Origin: Hetaerina americana
Taxonomy: Eukaryota; Arthropoda; Insecta; Odonata; Calopterygidae
Direction: 5' to 3'
DNA length: 64,000 nt
Assembly (NCBI GenBank): GCA_022747635.1
Contig: JAKTNV010000065.1
Location: 2,059,501 to 2,123,500 of the forward strand
The stretch's first letter is position 1; each line of letters starts with the position of its first letter. A program made the translations under genes and the position numbers. Below the pieces are notes generated by a model that had not been told where the DNA came from, made no database searches, and saw nothing but the letters and a program-made list of their open reading frames with translations. Below, one piece after another: positions 23,496-32,957 of the stretch.

Positions 23496-25088
23496 TCAGG
23501 TGTGGCCTGATTGGTCGGATGAGTTTCTTCGGCCCGCTCCGGTCAATCGGCCTTGTTCCCGTGTGTTTCTCATCTTTTTTAGTATCGGCTTCCAAATATT
23601 ACTTATCTGGAAGCCGGTGTCTCGGTTTAAGTTGTTTTTCTCCAGTCGGATCTCTATTCCTTCTTTTACCACGCGGTCCCAATAACCGTTGGCATGACAT
23701 AGCCTCTTTGTGGCTTCAAAGTCGATTCTATGGTCATGGGTGATACTGTGTTCGGCGACTGCCGACTTTTCCGGGTAGTGGAGTCGTATGCATCTCTGGT
23801 GTTCTTTTAGGCGTTTTTCAATTGTGCGGCCCGTCTCCCCGATGTAAACTTTGCCGCACTCGCAGGGAATTCGGTAGACTCCCGATGACTTCATTCCGCG
23901 TTTGTCTTTGGCCGTGACAAGGAAAGATTTTAGCTTCCCTTGTGGTTTGTGAATCGTTTCCACCTTGTGTTTTTTCAGTATTCTTGATATCTTGTGTGAT
24001 ACTGAAGATGTGAACGGGATGCATGCTCTGGCGATTGGCTTTTCTTCCTCCTCTCTCCTACCCTTAGGTCCCGCGAAGGCCCTTTTAAGGGCCAAATCGA
24101 TTTCCCGAGGCTTGTAATTATTTTGCCGGAAGGTCTTCCTCAGATGTTGTAGTTCCGCTTCAAGGTTTTCTTTGTCGGAGACTGCACTTGCCCGGTGTAT
24201 GAGTGTGGATAGAACCCCCCTTTTTTGTGCCGGATGGTGATGACTGCTACCGTTGAGATACAGGTCGGTGTGGGTTGGCTTCCTGTATACTTTGTGACCC
24301 AGGCTGCCGTCCTCCCTTCTCTCAATGAGAATATCGAGGAATGGTAGCTGTCTGTTTTCTTCCATTTCCATGGTGAACTGGATACTAGGATGTATGCCGT
24401 TCATGTGGCCGAGGAACTCGTGGAGGGTCTCCGGTCCATGTGGCCAAACGACGAAGGTGTCGTCCACGTATCGAAAAAAGTGTTTCGGTCGTAATGGAGC
24501 GGTTCTTAGTGCTCTCTCCTCAAAGTCCTCCATGTAAAAGTTGGCGATGGCTGGGGAGAGAGGAGAACCCATGGGGACCCCCTCCACCTGCTCGTAGAAT
24601 TTCCCATTGTAGAGGAAGTACGTCGAGGTGAGGACATGGCGGAAGAGTTCGACAGTCTGCTGATCAAATTGTGCTTGAAGGAGTAGCAAGGTGTCCTTGA
24701 CCGGTACTTTGGTAAATAGTGACACAACGTCGAAGCTCACTAAGATGTCTCGGTCTTCTAGGTGAATATTCTTCAGCGTCTGCACGAATTCAGCGGAGTT
24801 CTTGATGTGGTGTTCGCAAGATCCAACCAAGGGTGCCAAGACGCCTGTCAGGTACCTTGCCAAGCCATACGTGGGAGCCCCTATGGCGCTCACAATTGGC
24901 CTTAGGGGAGCACCTTCCTTGTGAACTTTTGGCAGTCCGTATAATCTCGGAGGAACGGGCGCCCGTTCCTCCGAGATTATACGGACTGCCAAAAGTTCAC
25001 AAGGAAGGTGCTCCCCTAAGGCCAATTGTGAGCGCCATAGGGGCTCCCACGTATGGCTTGGCAAGGTACCTGACAGGCGTCTTGGCAC
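23496..25088 (-). CDS. Penelope-like reverse transcriptase/GIY-YIG endonuclease, 5'-truncated (left copy)
   Basis: A 530-codon open frame identical in translation to the plus-strand frame at 24833-26425. Only residues 44-530 (up to about 24961) come from this copy. The first 42 codons cross the palindrome axis and are antisense to the other copy, so the ATG is an accident of the junction. The protein would copy RNA into DNA and nick target DNA for retrotransposition, but the N-terminal part of the RT, including motif 1, is missing. The catalytic Asp of motif A and the YVDD box remain. It reads leftward toward the 23360 end of the element. No separate promoter is seen upstream. Confidence 0.85.
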   Translation of the reverse strand: MPRRLSGTLPSHTWEPLWRSQLALGEHLPCELLAVRIISEERAPVPPRLYGLPKVHKEGAPLRPIVSAIGAPTYGLARYLTGVLAPLVGSCEHHIKNSAEFVQTLKNIHLEDRDILVSFDVVSLFTKVPVKDTLLLLQAQFDQQTVELFRHVLTSTYFLYNGKFYEQVEGVPMGSPLSPAIANFYMEDFEERALRTAPLRPKHFFRYVDDTFVVWPHGPETLHEFLGHMNGIHPSIQFTMEMEENRQLPFLDILIERREDGSLGHKVYRKPTHTDLYLNGSSHHHPAQKRGVLSTLIHRASAVSDKENLEAELQHLRKTFRQNNYKPREIDLALKRAFAGPKGRREEEEKPIARACIPFTSSVSHKISRILKKHKVETIHKPQGKLKSFLVTAKDKRGMKSSGVYRIPCECGKVYIGETGRTIEKRLKEHQRCIRLHYPEKSAVAEHSITHDHRIDFEATKRLCHANGYWDRVVKEGIEIRLEKNNLNRDTGFQISNIWKPILKKMRNTREQGRLTGAGRRNSSDQSGHT

Positions 25089-26425
25089 CCTTGGTTGGAT
25101 CTTGCGAACACCACATCAAGAACTCCGCTGAATTCGTGCAGACGCTGAAGAATATTCACCTAGAAGACCGAGACATCTTAGTGAGCTTCGACGTTGTGTC
25201 ACTATTTACCAAAGTACCGGTCAAGGACACCTTGCTACTCCTTCAAGCACAATTTGATCAGCAGACTGTCGAACTCTTCCGCCATGTCCTCACCTCGACG
25301 TACTTCCTCTACAATGGGAAATTCTACGAGCAGGTGGAGGGGGTCCCCATGGGTTCTCCTCTCTCCCCAGCCATCGCCAACTTTTACATGGAGGACTTTG
25401 AGGAGAGAGCACTAAGAACCGCTCCATTACGACCGAAACACTTTTTTCGATACGTGGACGACACCTTCGTCGTTTGGCCACATGGACCGGAGACCCTCCA
25501 CGAGTTCCTCGGCCACATGAACGGCATACATCCTAGTATCCAGTTCACCATGGAAATGGAAGAAAACAGACAGCTACCATTCCTCGATATTCTCATTGAG
25601 AGAAGGGAGGACGGCAGCCTGGGTCACAAAGTATACAGGAAGCCAACCCACACCGACCTGTATCTCAACGGTAGCAGTCATCACCATCCGGCACAAAAAA
25701 GGGGGGTTCTATCCACACTCATACACCGGGCAAGTGCAGTCTCCGACAAAGAAAACCTTGAAGCGGAACTACAACATCTGAGGAAGACCTTCCGGCAAAA
25801 TAATTACAAGCCTCGGGAAATCGATTTGGCCCTTAAAAGGGCCTTCGCGGGACCTAAGGGTAGGAGAGAGGAGGAAGAAAAGCCAATCGCCAGAGCATGC
25901 ATCCCGTTCACATCTTCAGTATCACACAAGATATCAAGAATACTGAAAAAACACAAGGTGGAAACGATTCACAAACCACAAGGGAAGCTAAAATCTTTCC
26001 TTGTCACGGCCAAAGACAAACGCGGAATGAAGTCATCGGGAGTCTACCGAATTCCCTGCGAGTGCGGCAAAGTTTACATCGGGGAGACGGGCCGCACAAT
26101 TGAAAAACGCCTAAAAGAACACCAGAGATGCATACGACTCCACTACCCGGAAAAGTCGGCAGTCGCCGAACACAGTATCACCCATGACCATAGAATCGAC
26201 TTTGAAGCCACAAAGAGGCTATGTCATGCCAACGGTTATTGGGACCGCGTGGTAAAAGAAGGAATAGAGATCCGACTGGAGAAAAACAACTTAAACCGAG
26301 ACACCGGCTTCCAGATAAGTAATATTTGGAAGCCGATACTAAAAAAGATGAGAAACACACGGGAACAAGGCCGATTGACCGGAGCGGGCCGAAGAAACTC
26401 ATCCGACCAATCAGGCCACACCTGA
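24833..26425 (+). CDS. Penelope-like reverse transcriptase/GIY-YIG endonuclease, 5'-truncated (right copy)
   Basis: 530 codons. Residues 1-42 are antisense to the left copy; PLE sequence starts at about residue 44. Blocks in order: 'RLYGLPKVHK' at 48-57 and 'LRPIVS' at 62-67 (RT motif 2); 'LVSFDVVSLFTKVP' at 116-129 (motif A, catalytic Asp120); 'GVPMGSPLSPAIANFYME' at 170-187 (motif B); 'RYVDD' at 206-210 (motif C, catalytic Asp pair); 'QLPFLDILI' at 247-255; 'VYRKPTHTDLYL' at 267-278. A basic linker follows, then a GIY-YIG endonuclease: 'GVYRIPCECGKVYIGETGRT' at 403-422 with a CxC pair, Arg426, His430 and 'AEHSITHDH' at 445-453. Full-length PLE proteins are usually longer, roughly 700-900 residues, so this copy cannot make a complete enzyme although it is free of stops. 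PLE assignment is secure; the clade was not determined. Confidence 0.9.
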   Translation: MPRRLSGTLPSHTWEPLWRSQLALGEHLPCELLAVRIISEERAPVPPRLYGLPKVHKEGAPLRPIVSAIGAPTYGLARYLTGVLAPLVGSCEHHIKNSAEFVQTLKNIHLEDRDILVSFDVVSLFTKVPVKDTLLLLQAQFDQQTVELFRHVLTSTYFLYNGKFYEQVEGVPMGSPLSPAIANFYMEDFEERALRTAPLRPKHFFRYVDDTFVVWPHGPETLHEFLGHMNGIHPSIQFTMEMEENRQLPFLDILIERREDGSLGHKVYRKPTHTDLYLNGSSHHHPAQKRGVLSTLIHRASAVSDKENLEAELQHLRKTFRQNNYKPREIDLALKRAFAGPKGRREEEEKPIARACIPFTSSVSHKISRILKKHKVETIHKPQGKLKSFLVTAKDKRGMKSSGVYRIPCECGKVYIGETGRTIEKRLKEHQRCIRLHYPEKSAVAEHSITHDHRIDFEATKRLCHANGYWDRVVKEGIEIRLEKNNLNRDTGFQISNIWKPILKKMRNTREQGRLTGAGRRNSSDQSGHT

Positions 26426-26435
26426 CCCACGCAAC

Positions 26436-26446
26436 ATGTATAAATA
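26436..26446 (+). promoter_or_regulatory. TATA-like motif in PLE-1 3' tail (right arm)
   Basis: TGTATAAATACC lies about 40 bases upstream of the hammerhead-like core. The same spacing occurs in the mirrored left arm and in the PLE fragment at 33.2 kb (CATATAAATACT). In PLEs the repeated terminal segment can act as promoter, and a TATA box there would fit. In this head-to-head form both motifs face outward into flanking DNA. Activity is inferred, not shown. Confidence 0.45.
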
Positions 26447-26477
26447 CCCGGCAATTTCCATGCTCTGCACTTCAACC

Positions 26478-26509
26478 CTGAAGACGATGGCAGAGTCAGC
26501 CATCGAAAC
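26478..26509 (+). ncRNA. Hammerhead-ribozyme-like core, right arm of PLE-1
   Basis: CTGAAGA, linker C, GATGGC, loop, GCCATC, GAAAC. This is the hammerhead order CUGANGA-stem II-GAAA with one extra base before stem II. Downstream, TCGG/CCGA can form another small hairpin. Upstream 'TTCAACC' can pair with downstream 'GGTTGGA' as a stem I-like helix (7 bp, one wobble). In the related copy at 33.2 kb the stems are retained by wobble and compensatory changes (TTGG/CCAA for TCGG/CCGA). I did not find an obvious cleavage triplet, so activity is uncertain. Hammerhead motifs are known in Penelope-like elements. Confidence 0.55.
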
Positions 26510-26591
26510 GTCGGTACTCCGAAACCTGACCCGGTTGGAAACCCGAGAAAAATTCCTGAATACTATTCGCCGGGAAAGCCTGAGATCCTTC

Positions 26592-26603
26592 ATCTATATT
26601 GCT
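26592..26603 (+). repeat. Target-site duplication, right copy
   Basis: ATCTATATTGCT, identical to 23348-23359, starts directly after the 29-base terminal extension of the right PLE copy. Confidence 0.85.
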
Positions 26604-27829
26604 CATAATATCCCTTAGGATGCTGAAGATAAAAAAATAGACGCCTGGAGACAATGTTTATATTTTATTGAAGTGCTCAGGTCTTTTAAATATATTAATA
26701 TTTGTTATAATTCATGGATATCTTAGCACAATCGAATAATAGAATTAAGTCCAATTTTAGGCAATCAAACGGCCTTTTTTTCGTTTATTCTAACCCTAAT
26801 CGTATGTCCTACATTGAAATCATTTAGCCATTTTGGAAACTCGAGCAACCACTTCAGACGATTAAATAAGATTTTTTTCGAGCGAGTGATAATTGACTAC
26901 GATATATCGATTGCTTCGGTTTTGGAGCTCAACCGCTGTTTATCACCCTCCGCACTGGTTGAAACGAACACGGCCATGTGTGCCACGGCACATACCCTCC
27001 TCCCATTAAAAAATCAAAAAAATCGCGTTTGATCATCCACGTAATTATATCGGAAAGAGAAAAGCAAACCGGGATAACGATTTACCAACCCGCGAAAAAG
27101 TATGAAGGAATGTTAATCTTCGAGAAATCCTCCACGGAATGTTTTTTTATGAAAAGATTGATTTCTTTCCGAGTGAGCACTCATCAACGCATTCTATTTT
27201 TTTTTTTTTAACCTTCTGAGAAATGTTTACAGGTTTTCTAGTCAGCCCCTTTAGGTGAAGGAAATGCGTCCTTTAATTCCAGCTCATACGTACAGCCTTG
27301 GATTCACGAATGACCCGTTCGTTGTTCCTGCCACATCATCAACGTTTTCTCTTATACCGGTTCAAGACACATTTCTAATTGTTGGACGAGGGGTGGGGTA
27401 ATGCTCCCAGAGCCTTATTTTGAAGATCGCAGTCAACACTTTGAATGGACCTATCCGCGTGAAAACGCTAAGAAAATATCAAAATACTGTCGATATCTTC
27501 CCAGAATAGAAGCCTCTGAAATTATTAAGATACCTGATAATTTCATCTGGGAGGATAGCTAACAGTCGCGAAAAAATTGGGAACGTTTTCGACCCCATAG
27601 AGAGAAAAGGCAAATGATCGTCAACAGCTGTGGAAAAAAATACGGATGTGACAATAATATGTCGCCGGACTCGAGTCTACATAAACCGGAATTGAAGCAA
27701 GCATTCCACTTTACATGGAGAAGGCGATTGGAACACTGGCGAAACGGTCGCGTTTTAAAAAATTATGCGCGAATGAATAACCCCTCCGAAAAGAAATCCA
27801 TTTATCAATGAATATGATCAAGGGGCACC
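26604..27829. other. No feature recognised
   Basis: AT-leaning DNA with short open frames only; nothing identifiable. Confidence 0.5.
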
Positions 27830-28745
27830 CCACCGTTCGCCACCCCTTACAAACCTGGGCAGCAGGGAGGGGAAGAGGGAGAGGTGGTGAGAATTCACCC
27901 CGTGAGAACGAACCGAGGGGAGAGATCGGAAATTTTTGATCGGCGAGAGGGGAGGGAGTGGGGATAAAAGGGAAAAGGATTGCGAGGGGAAGGGGGAGGG
28001 AGGGAAGGGAAGGGTGCAAGGAACGCAGCGGTAGCGGTGGTCCTCTGAGGGAAAGTGGGGGCAGGAGGGGGAAGGGGGTGGGAAGGAGCGCCGGCGGGTC
28101 GGCCAGAGTGGATTGTGGTGCGGAGAACGGGGTGGTCCTCGGGGTAGGAGGGGGAGTGGCACGTGGGGCGGTGGTGGGGGGAGGATGGAGGGAATTCTTG
28201 CAGAGTCTGCAATGAAGGCGGGAGAAAGAGTAAGAAGCGCACTCACTCGATCGATGGATGGAGGACAAATCGATGGCGACCCACTCTCCTCTCTCTACCC
28301 TGATCCCCCCCTTTCCCCATCCCCAGTAGTGCTATGCTTCCATCCCCGCCGAAAACGAAAAACCCTTCCTCCTCCTTTCCCCCCGCCCCTCTCCATATCT
28401 CTCGTCCTCTCACCCATGCCTTATCTCCTTTCCTCCCTCTTTGGGACGGTTCGCGGCTCTGCCGCTCGGAGCGCGTTTCCCGACGGAGAAGAGGAGATGG
28501 TCTCCCAGAATGCTCGCGGGTGCGGCGGGCGAAGATCCTTCCCGAACGCCCACTCCTTCCCTCCACCCCCCCCCCCCCCACACGACGTCTTAAGGCGCTC
28601 CACGCAGAGAGACCTCCCTTTCTTTTCCCGCCGAAGCGATCCTCTCCATCCGCCAGGAAGTCCTTCTTCCTCTCGTCCGAGATTTCTCCTGAGTGGTTGC
28701 GGGAGGCGGTTCCAACGCAATGCGGAGTTACAGCCACGTGCTAAG
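27830..28745. other. GC-rich, strongly strand-skewed patch
   Basis: Positions 27860-28230 are almost pure G/A on the plus strand with many GGGAGG-type runs. 28280-28450 switches to C/T-rich, and a run of about 14 C lies near 28567-28580. CpG is frequent. Open frames up to 232 codons (28113-28811, plus) and 185 codons (27711-28268, minus) occur but are low-complexity Pro/Ser/Arg/Gly and overlap on opposite strands. It could be a promoter-associated island of an unseen gene or a structural purine/pyrimidine tract. No gene is claimed. Confidence 0.4.
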
Positions 28746-29812
28746 CGTTTAAATTTTGTTGTTGATTTCGGTCATATTTGGGCCAATCTGTTTTGCGGTT
28801 TAGTGAAATAATTTAATCTCAGGAGGGGGTTCAGATGAAATTTTACCCTTAAAGAGATTTTGATCGTGACTGCAATTGTCAATGTGTCACCACTCAGTTC
28901 ACGTATTAGTGACGAGTGATGAAAATTAATTCAACGATCATTCGGGCGCATTTCGTCAAAATATCTTTTCAAGCCCTCCTGGGTCCTTAATTATTTTAGA
29001 AAACTGCTCTCAAACTTTTTTTGGGCAAATTTTGAAGCACTATATTTCGAAACTATGTGATTTCGGTTGTTTTTTTTCCAAGGAAGTTAATCGATATGTA
29101 TCGCTTAAAACAAGGCTATTATACTTGCTCTTATGTTAACGCTATTACAAATTTGATAAAAATTGCGCAAGTAATACTAGTTTTTTGTGAAAACGACATG
29201 TGTATCCGCCCCATCAGTCGGTAACTCTTCTAGTGGTGATCCTCCATTACTATAAGAGCGTACATAACATATCTAGGCTTGGCAATGTCAACTTGTTTGA
29301 AAACTAACAAATGAAGACTTAATTTTGTATTTTGTCATAGAGACACTCGTTATAGAGGAACTACAAATGGAGGAAATTTCATCAAAAAGACATAATATAT
29401 GATATCTTGGGAAACCTCATTTAGTATAGGATGAACTTTTACAGGGTGCTCCTCTATCAAATTTTTACTTCGATATCTTCGGCTTGGTGAAAACACGTGG
29501 GTCCGAGAGTGGGAATATCTTACCCGGAAATCATCTCGTTCTTGAGTCCTAATGAAGAGAAATATATACTATATTTATTCGACAAAATCTGGAAAATTTA
29601 GCATAAATAAATTATGACATAATTGCCAAAATTACGGAATTTAAGACACTTCCGTGCATATATAATATTATAAATGAGTTAATTAAGGTAGTCCGAAATG
29701 CAGTGCTTGGAGAGGACAAGGAGATAAGTGGTTAAGGCTGACTGAAGATACAAATGAGAACAGATGGGTGGAGTCCAGTAATGAAATATTATGAGGGAGA
29801 GGGGAACACTTG
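28746..29812. other. No feature recognised
   Basis: AT-rich DNA without recognisable repeats or exons. Confidence 0.5.
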
Positions 29813-29814
29813 AT

Positions 29815-30010
29815 TTGAGCAACAATATCGACACACGTCGAGCAACAAGATTGAGCAACAATATCGACACGATTGAGCAACAATAGCGACACGATTGAGC
29901 AACAATATCGACACGATTGAGCAACAATATCGACACGATTGAGCAACAATATCGACACGATTGAGCAACAATATCGACACACGTCGACATTGTTGCTCAA
30001 TCGTGTCGAT
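29815..30010. repeat. 22-bp minisatellite ending in an inverted unit
   Basis: Eight tandem units of GAGCAACAATATCGACACGATT. The second is shortened to 13 bases, and the first and last carry a variant end ACACGTCGA. The array finishes with one unit in reverse orientation (29985-30010: CGACATTGTTGCTC then AATCGTGTCGAT). The internal units are identical except for one A-to-T/G-type change, suggesting recent expansion. Not a CRISPR array: there are no spacers. Confidence 0.9.
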
Positions 30011-32358
30011 GAAGATGCTCTATTTACACTTTTGCAGCCAGTTCGTCGGAATAACCTAAAATGAAGAAAGTGTTAGAGGGGTGTCAAATTACAGGTCTTA
30101 GTGTACTTAGTGGTCTGGATTTATTATGTCTGGCGAAATAAGTTGCCAGTTAATGTGAACGTTAACTTAGCGCGGAGATTATCAATACTTTGTCAACAAA
30201 TGTTATTGCTCTTTAGTGAATGAGACCTTTGTAACCGTAGTAACATCATTTGACAGTTATTGAACTGTTTTACGTTCCGTTTTTCAGTTAACTAGCGGTC
30301 ATAAAACCGTCATTTTTTAACTTAACCGAAGGTTAAAGTTAAACCTTCAGTTTAACGAGGAATTATAAAATTTGGCCTTAGTCTACACATCTAAATGATC
30401 AATCTTGATAAATCCACATGCCCAATCTACTCATTTTTTTCTAAGCCTATTTCTATTCCATAAAAGGCTTTAAAAGTACACATAAGAAGTGAATATTGTC
30501 GCAAAATGTTTTCCCGCATAGTTTCCCTTAAATGGCATTTGACGCTCTCATCGCACTTACCTGAAAAGGGTTGTCCCATCCGGTACCAACCTCTTAAAAT
30601 CCATCGGGTCCAGCCGTCCGATGGTTGACACAGCATTCGGAGCACTATCCCACGCAGTGTTGAATGGAAGGGTCGATGATAATTCTTATAGCGCAATTGT
30701 TGCCAAGTTGCCCATAAAGGATTTTCAACTCATAACTTTCTTTAAGGATCCAATAGGGAACATCGAATTTAGTCTTTTCTTTTGCCCATGTCTTACAATT
30801 CACGGCGGAGATATGTTTCAGGCGCATTCCCAACATAATTTTCACATTAATGCTGAGCCACTTTTTCCAATTTTTTTAATAACCTATTTTTTTGTGATTA
30901 ATGATATGTCCTTTTGAAACTATTTAACCCGTACTGTTTTTTAACAAAACTTATTATCCTTAATGACATTCCTTTAGATTTGAGCTAACTTAAACTAATG
31001 GATAATTGCTTATTTTGGGACTGCAAACTTAGAACACACAACTTGTAACGTAAGATTGTTTACATGGTTGATGTTCCGTGGAGTCGATTTAAGTGAAAGT
31101 GGTAAATATAAACACCATGGACTTGAACGTAACTATTTATGTACATTTAAAAAAAATTCCAAGTCACGTATTTTGAATGATATGAATAGTTATGGATTCC
31201 TTAAAGTAAACAAAAAACCAAAAAAAAAGCCTAGGTGGCATCGAATATTTTTCAAATTAAAAATCGGGAAGTTTACGCACGAATATGAAAAGAGACCTTT
31301 ATCATATTTTTATTATGTTTAACCTTGATCATGGGGTCTTTTCTCACGTTCTTCATTTTTCCAAATATTTATTAATCACTTGAAAAGATCTTCCGAAAGC
31401 CAATGCATGAACTGACCACTGCATAAGTTGAAAATTGTTGGTCACACGTATATTTTACTCTTACTCGATCTCCTAAGGCCGTAAAAACAACTGAAACCAT
31501 TCGTGTTGATATGATAATTATATATTTCAAAGTTAATATTTCAAAAATTAAATTAATTTTAAGTTAGATGGAGGGGCTCTTTCTGCAAATTAATTTGTTT
31601 TTATTTTCATAAGATTGACTGGTGTGGGTTAGTTCCGTGGAGCGCGATCGATTTCCCTCATATCCACTCCCCTTTCTTTTTTATTTTTTTACGCAACATT
31701 TTTTATTAACACAATTGAATTCAATATTTACAGCCATAGGAGAGTCTCTTTTTTACAAAAAGGTCAATTCATGAGAGCCCATTTGTCATATAAGATACCT
31801 ATTTTAGTTCATATACATCTTATGTCAGCCTCTCTCACTGACAGGCGTTTGGATGAAAACAGGAAAATTTTGCGTCTCGAGTTTCTCTTAGCTAGAGCAG
31901 CGGGATAAATAGTTGCAAAATTCATACGCTCGAGATTCTACGAAAATCGCAGATCAATTGAATCCCAAGGCATCCATTTTTTTAATGAAGATGTGATATC
32001 TGGAAGCTCTTTTGTAATCATGGAATTTCTTTAAATGAAAACCTTATTGTGAATGCTGATCGTTTAACCGAAAATCAGAATGATGGGACTAATGACGGGG
32101 CTAATCCTTATGACGGCATTACATTGAAAATTCTTTTGCCAATTAAGTCCATATCTGATTAGAGTATGTTTTTACGTACTCCGGTCGTCTTTCCAACACA
32201 AATATTAATCCTAACTTAAACGCAATAGTATATCCATTATCTTGATTCCCGTCTAGAATCTTCCCACTTTCATTTTTAGTTTCAATTTTTCGAGGAAACC
32301 GAGGTTGTGTTCGAACATATATACCAAAGATAAAAGTTCTTCCGTTATTTTTTACGCA
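30011..32358. other. No feature recognised
   Basis: AT-rich DNA. Open frames at 30621-30917 and 31056-31322 (plus) have no recognisable domain and ordinary random-ORF length. Confidence 0.5.
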
Positions 32359-32553
32359 AGGTCTGTCCCAAAAGTAGGAGAACCTCTTTTTTCTCGGATA
32401 GACGGACAGACGGGGGGCGGTTTCTCTGTCTGGGTTCGAGGTAGATGTGTCTCAGGAGAGGCTGGAGGCGGGAAGAAGTTGGCTCCCAGCCTTTTCGGGG
32501 TCCGGATCGTTCGTCTGCGAAACTTCTATAACTTGACCGCGTTACGGTTTGTC

Positions 32554-32957
32554 ATGAAACGGTTATCGGAACAGCGATACGCCATCAAATTTTGCGTGAA
32601 ACTGGGCAAAACCGGGAAATAGACATGATATGCTCAAGGCAGCCTTTGGTGATAACGCCATGGGTAGATCGGGTGCTTTTGAGTGGCACGAGTTGTTTTT
32701 TTTAAGATAGAGAAGATGTTGAAGACGGCGAATGATTCAGGACGCCCTTCGACCTCAAAAAGTGGCGAAAATCTTGCACGAGTGAAGGATTTGTTGGCAA
32801 AGATCGCAGATTAAGTGTTTGCATGGTTTCTGATGAACTTGACATCCCGGACAGTGATGTGCATCGACTTGTGGCCGAAAATGTGGGCATTAGAGAGGCG
32901 ACGTTGGCACCGCAAGTGCTCTTGGACTAACAAAAGGAAACTGGCACGCGGATCTGC
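32554..32957 (+). pseudogene. mariner transposase, N-terminal part with frameshifts
   Basis: 'MKRLSEQRYAIKFCVKLGKT' starts at 32554. In shifted frames 'AFGDNAMGRSGAFEWHELFF', 'DSGRPSTSKSGENLARVKDL', 'RRLSVCMVSDELDIPDSDVH' and 'VLLD' follow. These are the two helix-turn-helix DNA-binding motifs of mariner transposases joined by the GRPST motif. Stop codons at 32620 and in the WHELFF region, and at least two frameshifts, make it non-functional. It ends in 'TRICAD', where PLE sequence begins. Confidence 0.8.

Larger units (their letters stand above)
23360..26591. mobile_element. Composite Penelope-like element: two truncated copies head to head
   Basis: Two arms of about 1.6 kb (23359-24960 and 24961-26562) are inverted copies, with the axis between 24960 and 24961 inside GGAACGGGCGCCCGTTCC. 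I found no difference between the arms: the open frames are mirror images of equal length and the non-coding ends match base for base where compared. Each arm is a 5'-truncated PLE with RT blocks 2-7, a GIY-YIG endonuclease, then a non-coding tail with a TATA-like motif and a hammerhead-like core. Both 3' ends face outward. The right copy alone continues 29 bases further (26563-26591). The duplication ATCTATATTGCT flanks the whole, so the head-to-head form integrated as one unit. The near identity suggests recent insertion. Confidence 0.9.

Noticed and set aside
23360..26591. Assembly fold-back artefact as the explanation of the palindrome
   Set aside because: The two ends are not symmetric (29 extra bases on the right) and a 12-bp direct repeat flanks the unit; PLE-2 has the same plan. 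Long-read confirmation is still needed.
28113..28811. 232-codon open frame as a gene
   Set aside because: Low-complexity Pro/Ser/Gly/Arg composition in GC-rich DNA, competing frames on both strands and no domain.
29815..30010. CRISPR array
   Set aside because: The repeats are directly adjacent with no spacers, and the sequence is clearly eukaryotic.
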